Positions 9,786 to 18,019 of a DNA stretch of 64,000 nucleotides are shown piece after piece. A model generated the notes under the pieces. The model did not search any database. It worked only from the letters and a program-made list of their open reading frames with translations, and was not told where the DNA came from. Location of the stretch: positions 1-64,000 of IMG/VR virus record IMGVR_UViG_3300043446_002337. One strand, 5' to 3'. Source of the DNA: a virus. The first letter of the stretch is position 1, and the number at the start of each line of letters is the position of its first letter. Both the position numbers and the translations under genes were made by a program.

Positions 9786-10762
9786 TGGAATACAAAAGTT
9801 TTTTTAATTTTGAACGTCATCACCCACACGTTCGTCACGACCCCCACGGGTCTGAAGATGCGGATGTAAATAATGACGGAAAAGTTGATAAGAATGACAA
9901 GTATATTATGGCAAAACGTCGTTTATATAGGCAGTACCAGGCAGCACAACAAAACAAAAAAGAAACAGATTTTTCTACACCGAAGTTGGAGAATAACATG
10001 ATTAGATTAACAGGATTAGTTGACTTGACCCCACTTAAAGAAGAAGAAAAGTGGATTCAAAAGGCAATTGAAAAGCCAGGTGCACTCCACAAGCAACTCG
10101 GTGTACCAGCAGACGAAAAGATACCCGCTGGTAAGTTAGCCGCAGCAGCAGAAAAGGGTGGCAAACTTGGAAAGCGTGCTCGTCTTGCACAAACCTTGAA
10201 GAAACTCAAGGAAATGCAAATGGACCCAGAACAAGAAAAGAAGGTTGATGAACTTCTTGCACAATATGAAGAATTGACTGCAAAACAAAAGCAACTTGAC
10301 GTTGATAAGGATGGTAAGATTGAAGGTGATGACCTTGCCAAACTTCGTGCAGATAAAAAGACTGATGAAGGTATGGGAGAAGACCACGAAGTTTCAATGG
10401 CACAATCCACTCTTGACTCTATCATCAGACACGCAACTGAATTAAAGGGTAAGGTTGGTATGCAAGAAAAAGACCTTCCTGGTTGGATTCAAGACCATAT
10501 CACCAATGCAGAAAATTATATCGACCAAGCAAATACTGGATATCACGAATACGAACAAGAAAAGGAAATGGAAAAGACTGATATGCCAGTTGACCAAGAT
10601 ATGGCAGCAATGAAAGAAATCAATGAAGCCGCACCGGAAGGTTGGGAAAAGACGGTTCTTGCTATGAAAAAGCACAAGGAAATTGATAATCCTTGGGCAC
10701 TTGCACATTGGATGAAGAAGAAGGGATATCACCAACATAAGAAAGAAGAAGGGAAAGAATAA
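9785..10762 (+). CDS. mosaic phage protein with two EF-hand/dockerin-like calcium loops
   Basis: 325 residues. DVNNDGKVDKND at 27-38 and DVDKDGKIEGDD at 172-183 both match the 12-residue EF-hand calcium loop. Between and after them are three segments that recur separately in small aquatic-phage proteins: WIQKAIEKPGALHKQLGV (90-107) with its Lys/Ala-rich tail, WIQDHITNAENYI, and a C-terminal EKTVLAMKKHKEIDNPWALA. It therefore looks like a composite of small modules. No catalytic motif is visible. TAATG overlaps join it to both neighbours, so it is translated with the small-protein operon. A virion or prohead role is plausible from position only. Confidence 0.6.
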   Translation: MEYKSFFNFERHHPHVRHDPHGSEDADVNNDGKVDKNDKYIMAKRRLYRQYQAAQQNKKETDFSTPKLENNMIRLTGLVDLTPLKEEEKWIQKAIEKPGALHKQLGVPADEKIPAGKLAAAAEKGGKLGKRARLAQTLKKLKEMQMDPEQEKKVDELLAQYEELTAKQKQLDVDKDGKIEGDDLAKLRADKKTDEGMGEDHEVSMAQSTLDSIIRHATELKGKVGMQEKDLPGWIQDHITNAENYIDQANTGYHEYEQEKEMEKTDMPVDQDMAAMKEINEAAPEGWEKTVLAMKKHKEIDNPWALAHWMKKKGYHQHKKEEGKE

Positions 10763-11124
10763 TGGAACCCGTTGTCAAGTTCATCTCTATTCTCCTTTCC
10801 AGTAGAGAACAAGCACATATCTTTCATCTCCAAACCCCATCGTATGCCCAACATAAGGCATTACAAGGGTACTACGAAGATATTGTGGACTTAGTGGACA
10901 CATATGTAGAAGCATATCAAGGTCGTTATGGTATCATCAAGGGATATAAGCCAAGTAATACCATCCTTGAAGATGATTCGACCGTAAGTTATTTTATGGG
11001 ACTTCAAAAGTTTGTGGATGAAACCCGTCGTCAACTCCCACAAGACGGTGAATTAAATAATACGATTGACGAAATCTCAGGACTTATTTCTTCGACCATC
11101 TATAAGTTAAAGTTCTTAAAGTAA
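10762..11124 (+). CDS. DUF5856-like phage protein (probably all-helical)
   Basis: 120 residues with the pattern FISILLSSREQAHIFHLQT, then YYEDIVDLVDTYVEAYQG, which I recognise as the phage family annotated DUF5856. It resembles ferritin/Dps-like four-helix proteins in helix pattern and in its early His/Gln residues, but a ferroxidase role is not shown. TAATG overlap with the gene before. Confidence 0.6.
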   Translation: MEPVVKFISILLSSREQAHIFHLQTPSYAQHKALQGYYEDIVDLVDTYVEAYQGRYGIIKGYKPSNTILEDDSTVSYFMGLQKFVDETRRQLPQDGELNNTIDEISGLISSTIYKLKFLK

Positions 11125-11125
11125 T

Positions 11126-11431
11126 ATGAAATACAGAGACTTTTTTCCAGAAGGATATTCTGATGGGGCAGTATTTAACCAAACTAAAAAAGATTTTGGT
11201 CAAGAAGCACCAGAGAAAATGCCTGTTACGGATCCACAAGATTTAGCAATTCGTAGTACACGTATTAGTGATATTTTAGAAAGAAATACTCCAACCAGTC
11301 CCGACAAGTGGGCAAAGGCAAAGGCAGCAGCACGAGCCAAGTTCAAGGTTTATCCATCCGCATACGCTAACTTATGGGCAGCAAAGAAGTACAAGAGTAT
11401 GGGTGGTGGGTGGAAGAAAGGAAAGAAATGA
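11126..11431 (+). CDS. small basic phage protein with PSAYANLWAAK motif
   Basis: 101 residues. The C-terminus AKFKVYPSAYANLWAAKKY followed by Gly-Gly-Gly-Trp-Lys-Lys is a short basic motif repeatedly found in marine T4-like phage proteins of unknown role. The N-terminus is acidic. It lies one base after the DUF5856-like gene. Confidence 0.6.
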   Translation: MKYRDFFPEGYSDGAVFNQTKKDFGQEAPEKMPVTDPQDLAIRSTRISDILERNTPTSPDKWAKAKAAARAKFKVYPSAYANLWAAKKYKSMGGGWKKGKK

Positions 11432-11763
11432 TTAAATTAGTTGATATAATACTTGAAGAAGTAGACTCCGACCAAAAAGAAATGGTTGATGGTATCGTTG
11501 ATATGCTTAATCAAGTCAAAGATATTAACAATAGAAAAGAAATGGCTTTAGATAGATTAAAAGATTTTAAAAAACAAAATATAAAAATTAATACAAAAGA
11601 TTTCTTACAAAAGAGTGGATTGGTTTCTATAGACGAAACCTGGACAAAAGAATATAAAAAATCTATCAACTGCAACAACCCCAAAGGTTTCAGTCAAAGA
11701 GCCCATTGCGCAGGACGAAGAAAACGGAAGCGTGGTGGTAAAACTAAATCTAAACCAGTATGA
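11428..11763 (+). CDS. small phage protein with C-terminal NPKGFSQRAHCAG motif
   Basis: I place the start at the ATG at 11428, which overlaps the upstream stop as ATGA and gives 111 residues. An upstream in-frame ATG at 11374 would run through the coding sequence of the previous gene. The N-terminus is a helical, charged region. The C-terminus has CNNPKGFSQRAHCAGRRKRK, a motif shared by several short aquatic-phage proteins, and is very basic. Two Cys residues flank it and might bind metal. Function unknown. Confidence 0.55.
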   Translation: MIKLVDIILEEVDSDQKEMVDGIVDMLNQVKDINNRKEMALDRLKDFKKQNIKINTKDFLQKSGLVSIDETWTKEYKKSINCNNPKGFSQRAHCAGRRKRKRGGKTKSKPV

Positions 11764-12092
11764 CACGATTCGCAGACTTACTTGTTGAAGTTTCTATCGA
11801 CCTTGACGAAAAATACCAAACCAAGGGTGAACTTGGAAAATGGATTCGTCAAAAGTGGGTAGATATTTCTAGAAAAGACCCAAAGACCGGCAAGCATCCA
11901 CCGTGTGGAGCTTCCGCTGGTAAGAAAGAACGAAAGGGTGGGTCATCAAAGTATCCAAAGTGTAGACCCGCCCGTTCCGCAGCAGCAATGAGTAAGGGTG
12001 AAAAACGGTCAGCAGTCACCAGAAAACGAAAGGCAGGAAATCCAGGCGGAAAACCAACGATGGTTTCGACCTTCAAGAAAAAGGAAGAATAA
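11760..12092 (+). CDS. DUF5872-like small basic phage protein
   Basis: 110 residues, strongly basic. The core WIRQKWVDISRKDPKTGK with PPCGAS, YPKCRPA and MSKGEKRSAVTRKR matches the small phage family usually labelled DUF5872. The two conserved Cys could bind zinc. It starts on an ATGA overlap. It may bind nucleic acid, judged from charge only. Confidence 0.6.
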   Translation: MTRFADLLVEVSIDLDEKYQTKGELGKWIRQKWVDISRKDPKTGKHPPCGASAGKKERKGGSSKYPKCRPARSAAAMSKGEKRSAVTRKRKAGNPGGKPTMVSTFKKKEE

Positions 12093-12093
12093 T

Positions 12094-12510
12094 ATGGAAC
12101 AAATGACTGAAGCATGTTGGGAAGGATATAAGCAAGTTGGAATGAAAGATAAGAGTGGTAAGATGGTTCCAAATTGCGTACCTATCAACGAAGATGATAT
12201 TATTGAAGAATATTGCCCGCGTTGTCTTGCAATGGAAATTATGCGTGCACAAGGTCAACCTCTTCAAGAAGCAGAATATCACGGTCGTAAGGTTCCTCTT
12301 GGTAAACCAATGCGTGGGGACGTAAAGAAGTTCAAAGTATTCGTCAAAGACCCATCATCTGGTAACATCAAAAAGGTCAACTTTGGTGACCCAAATATGA
12401 GAATCAAAAAGTCCAATCCAGCTCGTCGTCGTTCGTTTAGAGCACGTCATAATTGCGATAATCCAGGCCCACGTACCAAAGCTCGTTATTGGTCGTGCAG
12501 GAAGTGGTAA
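12094..12510 (+). CDS. phage protein with EACWEGYKQVGMK and DUF5754-like modules
   Basis: The likely start is the ATG at 12094, immediately after the previous stop, giving 138 residues. An in-frame ATG at 11998 lies within the previous gene and is unlikely. The N-terminus (EACWEGYKQVGMK, VPNCVP) is one small phage module. The C-terminus (VNFGDPNMRIKKSNPARRRS, then NCDNPGPRTKARYWSCRKW) matches a widespread phage segment often seen alone or fused to prohead proteases. Several Cys residues suggest metal binding. Function unknown. Confidence 0.6.
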   Translation: MEQMTEACWEGYKQVGMKDKSGKMVPNCVPINEDDIIEEYCPRCLAMEIMRAQGQPLQEAEYHGRKVPLGKPMRGDVKKFKVFVKDPSSGNIKKVNFGDPNMRIKKSNPARRRSFRARHNCDNPGPRTKARYWSCRKW

Positions 12511-12511
12511 T

Positions 12512-12820
12512 ATGAAAGTTTCCAGAAAGATATCAGACGCTATTATGAAAAAGATGGGATATAAGTTCAGTCCCGACGAATTTCATATGGGTATGAATGT
12601 AGAAATGGAACATCAAGATGTGACTAATGGAAATGTGGTAAAAACCGCAAAAATAGCGGCCGCACACTTGACAGAGAAACCAAACTATTATACATTATTA
12701 AAGAAGTACGTGGAAAAGAAAAAAGATGAACAACTCGTAGGACCTGGTGGAGCAATCAATGCCGCACCAAAACCACAAGATGTTAAAAAAATGCGTAAAG
12801 CATTAGATTCGGAGAAATAA
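12512..12820 (+). CDS. DUF5661-like phage protein
   Basis: 102 residues. FSPDEFHMGMNVEMEHQDVT, then KIAAAHLTEKPNYYTLLKKY, is the conserved pattern of DUF5661, a family of short proteins in phages and bacteria without known function. The conserved His and Glu residues could bind a metal, but this is not established. One-base spacing to the upstream gene. Confidence 0.65.
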   Translation: MKVSRKISDAIMKKMGYKFSPDEFHMGMNVEMEHQDVTNGNVVKTAKIAAAHLTEKPNYYTLLKKYVEKKKDEQLVGPGGAINAAPKPQDVKKMRKALDSEK

Positions 12821-12821
12821 G

Positions 12822-13160
12822 ATGGCTCAATTAAAAGATTTACTCAATGAAGTCACAAGTCAAGTTCCACGTAGAGTTCAATTGATGCGTGTAGAAGCCG
12901 TATTGGAAAATCTCGCACCACAACTAAAAGAAGCAGACCAAAAGAAACTTGCTGAAATTTACGTTGAATTAAAACAATTAGCAGAAATGCTTAATTCTAC
13001 CCCATATACTATTTTTAATGCGGACCAATGGGGTCTATTAGAAATGGTATTGAAGGGGAAGGTAGCAGAATTTAAACTCGTTGCAGAAGATATCGCAGAA
13101 GATAATAAAGATGTCGATTGCTGGCCATTGGCAACAGCACTTGACACCGTACTCATTTAA
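12822..13160 (+). CDS. small helical phage protein, unknown
   Basis: 112 residues, mostly helical (RVQLMRVEAVLENLAPQLKE, KKLAEIYVELKQLAEML), acidic at the C-terminus. No recognised motif. It is the last small gene before the portal, ten bases upstream of it. Confidence 0.5.
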   Translation: MAQLKDLLNEVTSQVPRRVQLMRVEAVLENLAPQLKEADQKKLAEIYVELKQLAEMLNSTPYTIFNADQWGLLEMVLKGKVAEFKLVAEDIAEDNKDVDCWPLATALDTVLI

Positions 13161-13170
13161 GTGAGGGGTT

Positions 13171-15081
13171 ATGGCAGATACTAGTATATACAGTCGCCTA
13201 CGGAAACTGTTTTCTACAAATACAGTTGTTCGAAATGTAGGTGGAAAGAAGTTAAAGGTAACCGATACCGACAATATCCAGTCGTTTATTAATAGACGCG
13301 GTATTGATCGGTTCCATCGTGTTTACTCATCAATGACAGGTGGATATGGTGCAGCGGGTGGTCGTTACGAATCTGCTGCAGCGTTCCAAGGGTCACGATT
13401 ACAATTGTTCCGTGACTATGACATGATGGATAATGACCCAATTATTTCATCTGTAATGGACATCTACGCCGATGAATCAACTGTAAAAGACGAATTCGGT
13501 CAAATACTTAGTATCCGTTCAAAAAACCAACAAATTCAAGATATTCTCCATAATTTATTCTATGATGTATTGAATGTAGAATTCAATCTCTGGCCATGGG
13601 TCAGAAACATGGCTAAGTATGGGGACTTTTTCTTATTCCTAGATATTGACGAACAATACGGAGTAGTAAACGTCATACCTCTTTCTGTATATGAAACTAT
13701 CCGTGTTGAAGGACAAGACCCAGGCAATCCATTTTCAGTTAAATTTAAAGTTGAAAACGATTTCTTAGCCTTAGGTAAAAAAGAATTTGATAATTACGAA
13801 GTAGCACACTTTAGACTTCTTTCTGATACCAACTTCCTTCCATATGGTAAGAGTATGGTCGAAGGTGGTCGTCGTGTTTGGAAGCAACTCCAATTGATGG
13901 AAGATGCGATGTTGATTCATCGTATTATGAGAGCACCAGACAAACGAAAGGTATTAGTAGACGTAGGTAATATTCCACCTGCAGAAATTGATACGCATAT
14001 GCAACGTATCATTGACCGTATGAAAAAGATACCGTTGGTGGACCCAAAGACTGGTGATTATAACCTTCGTTACAATATGATGAACATTACGGAAGATTTC
14101 TATCTTCCAGTTCGTGGTAAGGATTCTGGAACAGATATTACGAATCTTCCAGGCCTTCAATTCAATGCAATCGAAGACATTGAATACCTTCGTAACAAAT
14201 TAATGGCAGCGTTTAAGGTACCGAAGTCATTCCTTGGGTACGAAGAAGATAATAGTGGGAAGGCATCGTTGGCAGCACAAGACGTTCGATTCGCACGTAC
14301 TATTGAACGTATCCAACGTATTATGGTGTCAGAACTTACCAAGATTGCGATCATTCATTTATATGTTCAAGGATTTACTGACGAAGATTTAATTGATTTT
14401 GAACTTGAAATGACTTCACCATCTGTCATTTACGAACAAGAAAAACTCAATCTTTGGAAGGAAAAGATTACCTTGGCGAAGGATATCGCAGACAGTAAGT
14501 TCTTATCACGTGACTGGATTTACCACAACATCCTTCAGGTTGCCGAAGATGATGCAAAGAGAGAACAAGAACTAGTAGTTAAGGATGTTGAATGGATAGG
14601 TAAGGCAGAAGCAGCACAACAACAAGCTTCACAACCACAACAACCACAAGCTGGTCCAGAAGGACAACCAGCAGAACCTAGTGCGGAACAACCAGCAGAA
14701 CCTAGCGCGGAACAACCGACAGATACAGAACCAGAAAAATTAGATACCGTAGATGCGGTGTTGGCGTCTATAGATGATTTACCTACCGAAGATGAATCAG
14801 AAACAACTGATGAAGAATTAGAAGAAGCAAAGATGGGTCGTCCACGTACTGGAATGTCTTACGGTCAAGATAGTCATCCAAGAGGGCGTGACCCACTTGG
14901 TCACAAAGAAAACTTGGGTGCATTAACTGTAAGAAAACTACGTAATGACAAACGAAAGTCATCTTTATCCTTAGAAAACCACGAAGTTTCAACACTTATT
15001 AAACAACTAAACGCTCATAAAATCGCACCAGAAACCTCTAGTATCCTAAACGAAGAAAATATCTTAGACATAGAAAACTAA
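13171..15081 (+). CDS. 20: portal vertex protein (gp20)
   Basis: The 636-residue portal forms the ring at one head vertex through which DNA enters and to which the neck binds. Recognisable T4-like portal regions are RLQLFRDYDMMDNDPIISSV (about residues 85-104), DIYADESTVKDEFG, KYGDFFLFLDI, RAPDKRKVLVDVGNIP, and FKVPKSFLGYEEDNSGKASL with a following ARTIERIQ helix. It is about 110 residues longer than T4 gp20; the extra length is a Gln/Pro/Ala/Glu-rich low-complexity C-terminal tail starting near residue 480. GAGGGG precedes the ATG. Confidence 0.93.
   Translation: MADTSIYSRLRKLFSTNTVVRNVGGKKLKVTDTDNIQSFINRRGIDRFHRVYSSMTGGYGAAGGRYESAAAFQGSRLQLFRDYDMMDNDPIISSVMDIYADESTVKDEFGQILSIRSKNQQIQDILHNLFYDVLNVEFNLWPWVRNMAKYGDFFLFLDIDEQYGVVNVIPLSVYETIRVEGQDPGNPFSVKFKVENDFLALGKKEFDNYEVAHFRLLSDTNFLPYGKSMVEGGRRVWKQLQLMEDAMLIHRIMRAPDKRKVLVDVGNIPPAEIDTHMQRIIDRMKKIPLVDPKTGDYNLRYNMMNITEDFYLPVRGKDSGTDITNLPGLQFNAIEDIEYLRNKLMAAFKVPKSFLGYEEDNSGKASLAAQDVRFARTIERIQRIMVSELTKIAIIHLYVQGFTDEDLIDFELEMTSPSVIYEQEKLNLWKEKITLAKDIADSKFLSRDWIYHNILQVAEDDAKREQELVVKDVEWIGKAEAAQQQASQPQQPQAGPEGQPAEPSAEQPAEPSAEQPTDTEPEKLDTVDAVLASIDDLPTEDESETTDEELEEAKMGRPRTGMSYGQDSHPRGRDPLGHKENLGALTVRKLRNDKRKSSLSLENHEVSTLIKQLNAHKIAPETSSILNEENILDIEN
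14665..14712 (+). repeat. 24-bp tandem duplication in the portal C-terminal tail
   Basis: Two adjacent 24-base units differ at one base and encode QPAEPSAE twice. The duplication is in frame and lies in the disordered tail, so it alters only linker length. Confidence 0.8.
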
Positions 15082-15092
15082 CGAAGTGGGAA

Positions 15093-15118
15093 TTATCATA
15101 CTATTTAATATATGATAA
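15093..15118. repeat. 8-bp perfect inverted repeat upstream of the gene at 15134
   Basis: TTATCATA and TATGATAA flank a 10-base AT-rich spacer. It has no GC-rich stem or U-tract, so it is not a good terminator. It could be a protein-binding site, or melt easily next to the TATTTATT at 15121. Confidence 0.45.
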
Positions 15119-15120
15119 GG

Positions 15121-15128
15121 TATTTATT
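15121..15128 (+). promoter_or_regulatory. candidate phage late promoter element TATTTATT
   Basis: TATTTATT lies only 5 bases before the ATG at 15134. If it is a promoter, the transcript would be nearly leaderless or use the in-frame ATG at 15149. This is the weakest-placed copy of the motif. Confidence 0.3.
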
Positions 15129-15133
15129 CACTT

Positions 15134-16021
15134 ATGGCGGATTATCTTATGAAATCTAGTATTAAGCATAATAAGTTGAGAAACACCGGTATCCTTTTTG
15201 AATTGTTGGTCCGTCAAATCACCTCAGATGTGATGGAAAACAAAAAGGACGGAGCAGCAGTCAGATTAATGCGTGAATTCTTCAATTCCAAGAAAGAATT
15301 GGGGAAGGAATTGATGTTATATCGTGCATTCTTCAACGTCCAAAATTTATCGGAACAAAAGGCATTCCAACTATTAAAGTTAGTCACTGAACAACGAAAG
15401 AATCTTGACCAACACGTGTTGGACACTCAAAAATATCTTTTAATTAAAGAAATTAAAAAGAACTTTGATTTAAAAGAATTCTTCTCAGCTCGTATTCCGT
15501 CGTATAAAATATACGCGTCTATCTACAAGAGTTTTGATGCGGCAGTTAACGGTATCAACGATACTACTACGATTGAAGAACTAGCAAATAGTCAATTTAC
15601 CATTGTAGAACATCTTTCTGGTAAAGTTCTTACAAAAGAAATCAAGGAACATAACGAATTAGCTTCCATCGTTCGTAGTCAAGATGATGATATTCGTTTC
15701 CTTTCATATAAGATTTTAATTGAACGTTTTAATGAAAAGTATAAGGGATTGGACGAAGCTCAAAAGAAACTTCTCCAAGAATACATTTATAATATTTCAA
15801 ATACATCTAAGTTAAAGACATATACCCAAGGTGAAAGTCGCAGATTAGCAAAAGAAATTGCGCAACGTAGTAAGAAAGTTTCAGATAAGGTAGTTCGTAT
15901 TAAGTTATCTGAAGTCGTTTCTCAATTACAAAAGGTACAAACTGCTGTTGTGATTAAAGAAAACCACATGACCGCGATGTTAATCGGGTATGAAATCCTT
16001 AAGGAGCTTAAGTCATTATGA
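15134..16021 (+). CDS. conserved-looking head-operon protein, unknown
   Basis: 295 residues, Lys/Glu-rich and predicted helical, with no Cys clusters, membrane segments or catalytic motifs. It begins MADYLMKSSIKHNKLRNTG; a second ATG at 15149 is an alternative start, and neither has a clear Shine-Dalgarno sequence. Its place between portal and prohead protease, and its ATGA overlap with the next gene, suggest a role in head assembly. I do not recognise the family. Confidence 0.5.
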   Translation: MADYLMKSSIKHNKLRNTGILFELLVRQITSDVMENKKDGAAVRLMREFFNSKKELGKELMLYRAFFNVQNLSEQKAFQLLKLVTEQRKNLDQHVLDTQKYLLIKEIKKNFDLKEFFSARIPSYKIYASIYKSFDAAVNGINDTTTIEELANSQFTIVEHLSGKVLTKEIKEHNELASIVRSQDDDIRFLSYKILIERFNEKYKGLDEAQKKLLQEYIYNISNTSKLKTYTQGESRRLAKEIAQRSKKVSDKVVRIKLSEVVSQLQKVQTAVVIKENHMTAMLIGYEILKELKSL

Positions 16022-16506
16022 CCAACGAAGAAAAACTCCGTGCCCTTGTACGTAAGATATTACAAGAAGAATTAGACGAAATGACCACCACGGGTAACGT
16101 GGCAGGATATAATATCCCTATGGCATTTCAAGGAAATAGTGCAAAAAATAAGGCACGAAAGAAGGGAATTGCAACTCAACTTGGGATGCAACTCACTCCA
16201 CGTGGTCAACAAGACATGAATCGCCCGGCAGATAAATTAGAAAATATTGCAGAAGCTAAGATGCGGTATCACGAATATAAGAAGGATGAAAGTGCATCAC
16301 CAACCCAAAAAATTGCAAAGGCAATCTCAGAAGTTAATCGTAATCTTCAAGAAATGGAACGAGTTATTCGTATGAACACTCGTTTACAAAAAGAATCTGG
16401 AGTTGCAAGTGAAGCCCTTTATAACCGTACTAAACAAGGACTTTTAAAATTGGAAGCACGGTTACTTCACCTCGCCGGAAAAGTTCGGGATATCAGAGGA
16501 AAGTAA
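16018..16506 (+). CDS. helical head-operon protein, unknown
   Basis: 162 residues. The N-terminus is a short charged helix (EEKLRALVRKILQEELDEM), a common start of small marine phage head proteins. A Gly/Asn-rich middle (GNVAGYNIPMAFQGNSAKNK) follows, then a long helix to the end. It overlaps its neighbour by ATGA and lies one base from the gp21 gene. A scaffold or core role is possible but unproven. Confidence 0.5.
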   Translation: MTNEEKLRALVRKILQEELDEMTTTGNVAGYNIPMAFQGNSAKNKARKKGIATQLGMQLTPRGQQDMNRPADKLENIAEAKMRYHEYKKDESASPTQKIAKAISEVNRNLQEMERVIRMNTRLQKESGVASEALYNRTKQGLLKLEARLLHLAGKVRDIRGK

Positions 16507-16507
16507 T

Positions 16508-17095
16508 ATGAAGAATTTATTAGTTGAATATAATGTTATTGAATATGGAAAAGACCTTCTTGCAGAAGCGGCAGATGTTACTAAACCGTTAATGTTAAAG
16601 AATGTTTTACTCCAACGTGCTGAAGCAAAGAATCAAAACGGACGTATTTACCCACGTGAAATTCTTCAACGTGAAGCTGGTTTGTATAAAGAAAACTTTG
16701 TTGCACAACGTAGAGCACTTGGTGAACTTGACCATCCAGAAAGTCCAGTTGTTAACTTAAAGAATGTATGTTGCAATGTTACCGAACTTTGGTTTGAAGG
16801 TCAAGATGTTCGTGGTAATATTGAAATTCTCTCTACACCATCTGGTAACATTGTTCGTGAACTCATCAAGAATAACATTCGTCTTGGTGTATCGTCACGT
16901 GGTATGGGGTCAGTTCGTCAAATGGGTGAAAGTACTGTAGAAGTCCAAGACGATTTTAGTCTTATCTGCTTTGATATCGTCAGTAATCCAAGTACCCACG
17001 GAGCATTCATCAACGAAAGTAAAAAGACACAACTCGTTACTCCGTATTCACGTATCGATTCACTCGTATACGACTTCTTAAGTGAAATAAAATGA
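16508..17095 (+). CDS. 21: prohead core protease (gp21)
   Basis: The 195-residue S80-type serine protease degrades the scaffold and trims head proteins during prohead maturation. Typical features are NGRIYPREIL (44-53), the catalytic-His segment GELDHPESP with His76, and the catalytic-Ser segment LGVSSRGMGS at 126-135, followed by FDIVSNPSTHGAF. Length is close to T4 gp21 (212). It is followed by an ATGA-overlapping metallopeptidase gene, an uncommon neighbour. Confidence 0.92.
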   Translation: MKNLLVEYNVIEYGKDLLAEAADVTKPLMLKNVLLQRAEAKNQNGRIYPREILQREAGLYKENFVAQRRALGELDHPESPVVNLKNVCCNVTELWFEGQDVRGNIEILSTPSGNIVRELIKNNIRLGVSSRGMGSVRQMGESTVEVQDDFSLICFDIVSNPSTHGAFINESKKTQLVTPYSRIDSLVYDFLSEIK

Positions 17096-17655
17096 AATTA
17101 GCGAAGGAATTTGTTAAGTTCACCGTTAAAGAATTAGGATTAAAATCATTACCCAAGAGCATCAAGTTTGAGGGTGATGATTATTCTGCCCAACATTTAA
17201 CATTTGGAACATACAATCCTTCTACTGATGAAATCGTTGTCGTCAAAGGTCAACGTCATCCCATTGATGTCCTTCGTACATTAGCACATGAATTGGTCCA
17301 CCACAAACAACGAGAAGATGGTCAAGAACTTAACGGTGAAGATGGGTCCAATACAGAAAACGAAGCAAATGCAAAAGCGGGTGAATTAATGAGAAAGTTT
17401 AGAACAGTTCGTCCAGAAATATTTAACGTGGGCCCATGGGGATTTCATACCAATATGGAAGGAAAAGTTCAATCTTTATTAAATGTAGCAAAGACAGGAA
17501 CCCCAACAAAGATTGAAGAAACATACATAGACCAATATACAGCAAAATTATTAATCACTGTAGCACACAATTTATCTCCAGAAAATAGAAAGAAATTTTA
17601 TAACGAATCTATCAATAAAATGGTAGAATTAGCATATCAATTAGTTACTCGGTAA
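17092..17655 (+). CDS. zincin-type metallopeptidase (HExxH)
   Basis: 187 residues with the zinc-protease motif HELVHH at 66-71 (AHELVHHKQ). Glu91 in NTENEANAKA, 21 residues after the motif, is a plausible third zinc ligand of a gluzincin. No signal peptide, so it acts in the infected cell or prohead. Co-translation with gp21 and location inside the head operon suggest a processing step in capsid maturation, but a substrate cannot be read from the sequence. Confidence 0.75.
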   Translation: MKLAKEFVKFTVKELGLKSLPKSIKFEGDDYSAQHLTFGTYNPSTDEIVVVKGQRHPIDVLRTLAHELVHHKQREDGQELNGEDGSNTENEANAKAGELMRKFRTVRPEIFNVGPWGFHTNMEGKVQSLLNVAKTGTPTKIEETYIDQYTAKLLITVAHNLSPENRKKFYNESINKMVELAYQLVTR

Positions 17656-17667
17656 AACGGAGGCAGT

Positions 17668-17886
17668 ATGTACGTAGAAGTCAAAGGTGATAAGCAGTCT
17701 GATTTAGAACGAGCACTCCAACAGTTCGTGAAACAAGTCAAGAAGGCCGAATTGATGGAAGATTTAAAGAAGAAAGAATTTTATTTGAAGAAGTCCAAGA
17801 GACTTCAAAAGAAAAGTCAAGATGCCCTCCGTCGTAGAAAACGCGAAGAGAGTAAGGCGCAGAAGAAAAACAATAATACGTTTTAA
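17668..17886 (+). CDS. rpsU: phage-encoded ribosomal protein bS21
   Basis: 72 residues, pI very high. The pattern SDLERALQQFVKQVKKAELM followed by KKKEFYLKKSKRLQKKSQDA and an Arg/Lys-rich tail aligns with the whole of bacterial bS21 (about 70 residues): the ALxxFxR helix, the R/KxxEFY segment and the basic C-terminus. bS21 binds the 30S platform near the anti-Shine-Dalgarno helix, and phage copies are known from pelagiphages and metagenomic phages. A perfect GGAGGCAG leader precedes the ATG, and a hairpin terminator follows. It probably tunes initiation on late phage mRNAs (inference). Confidence 0.88.
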   Translation: MYVEVKGDKQSDLERALQQFVKQVKKAELMEDLKKKEFYLKKSKRLQKKSQDALRRRKREESKAQKKNNNTF

Positions 17887-17932
17887 TTAAAAATTGATGT
17901 TTTTAAAAAAATAGTAATATATATTTAATAGT

Positions 17933-17959
17933 ACACCTCATTTGGGGTGTGATTTTGTT
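17933..17959 (+). terminator. hairpin terminator after bS21
   Basis: ACACCTC, loop ATTT, GGGGTGT (7-bp stem with one G-U pair), followed by GATTTTGTT. It would end the portal-to-bS21 transcript before gp22. Confidence 0.55.
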
Positions 17960-18000
17960 GTATATATACTCTATAGTGACTTGTAATAGTCATTTTAATT

Positions 18001-18011
18001 CTCATAGGAGA
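18001..18011 (+). promoter_or_regulatory. strong ribosome binding site of gp22 (CTCATAGGAGA)
   Basis: The 11-base leader CTCATAGGAGA is identical to that in front of gp23 at 19305-19315. AGGAGA is a near-perfect Shine-Dalgarno sequence. The shared leader suggests both abundant head proteins are translated with the same strong site. Confidence 0.7.
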
Positions 18012-18019
18012 GAAACTTT

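Noticed and set aside
11374-11427. Upstream ATG of the gene at 11428
   Set aside because: It lies deep in the preceding gene, and the ATGA overlap at 11428 is the pattern used throughout the window.
17887-18019. tRNA or other structured RNA in the gap before gp22
   Set aside because: Only an AT-rich run, one 7-bp terminator-like hairpin and a strong ribosome site are visible; no cloverleaf.
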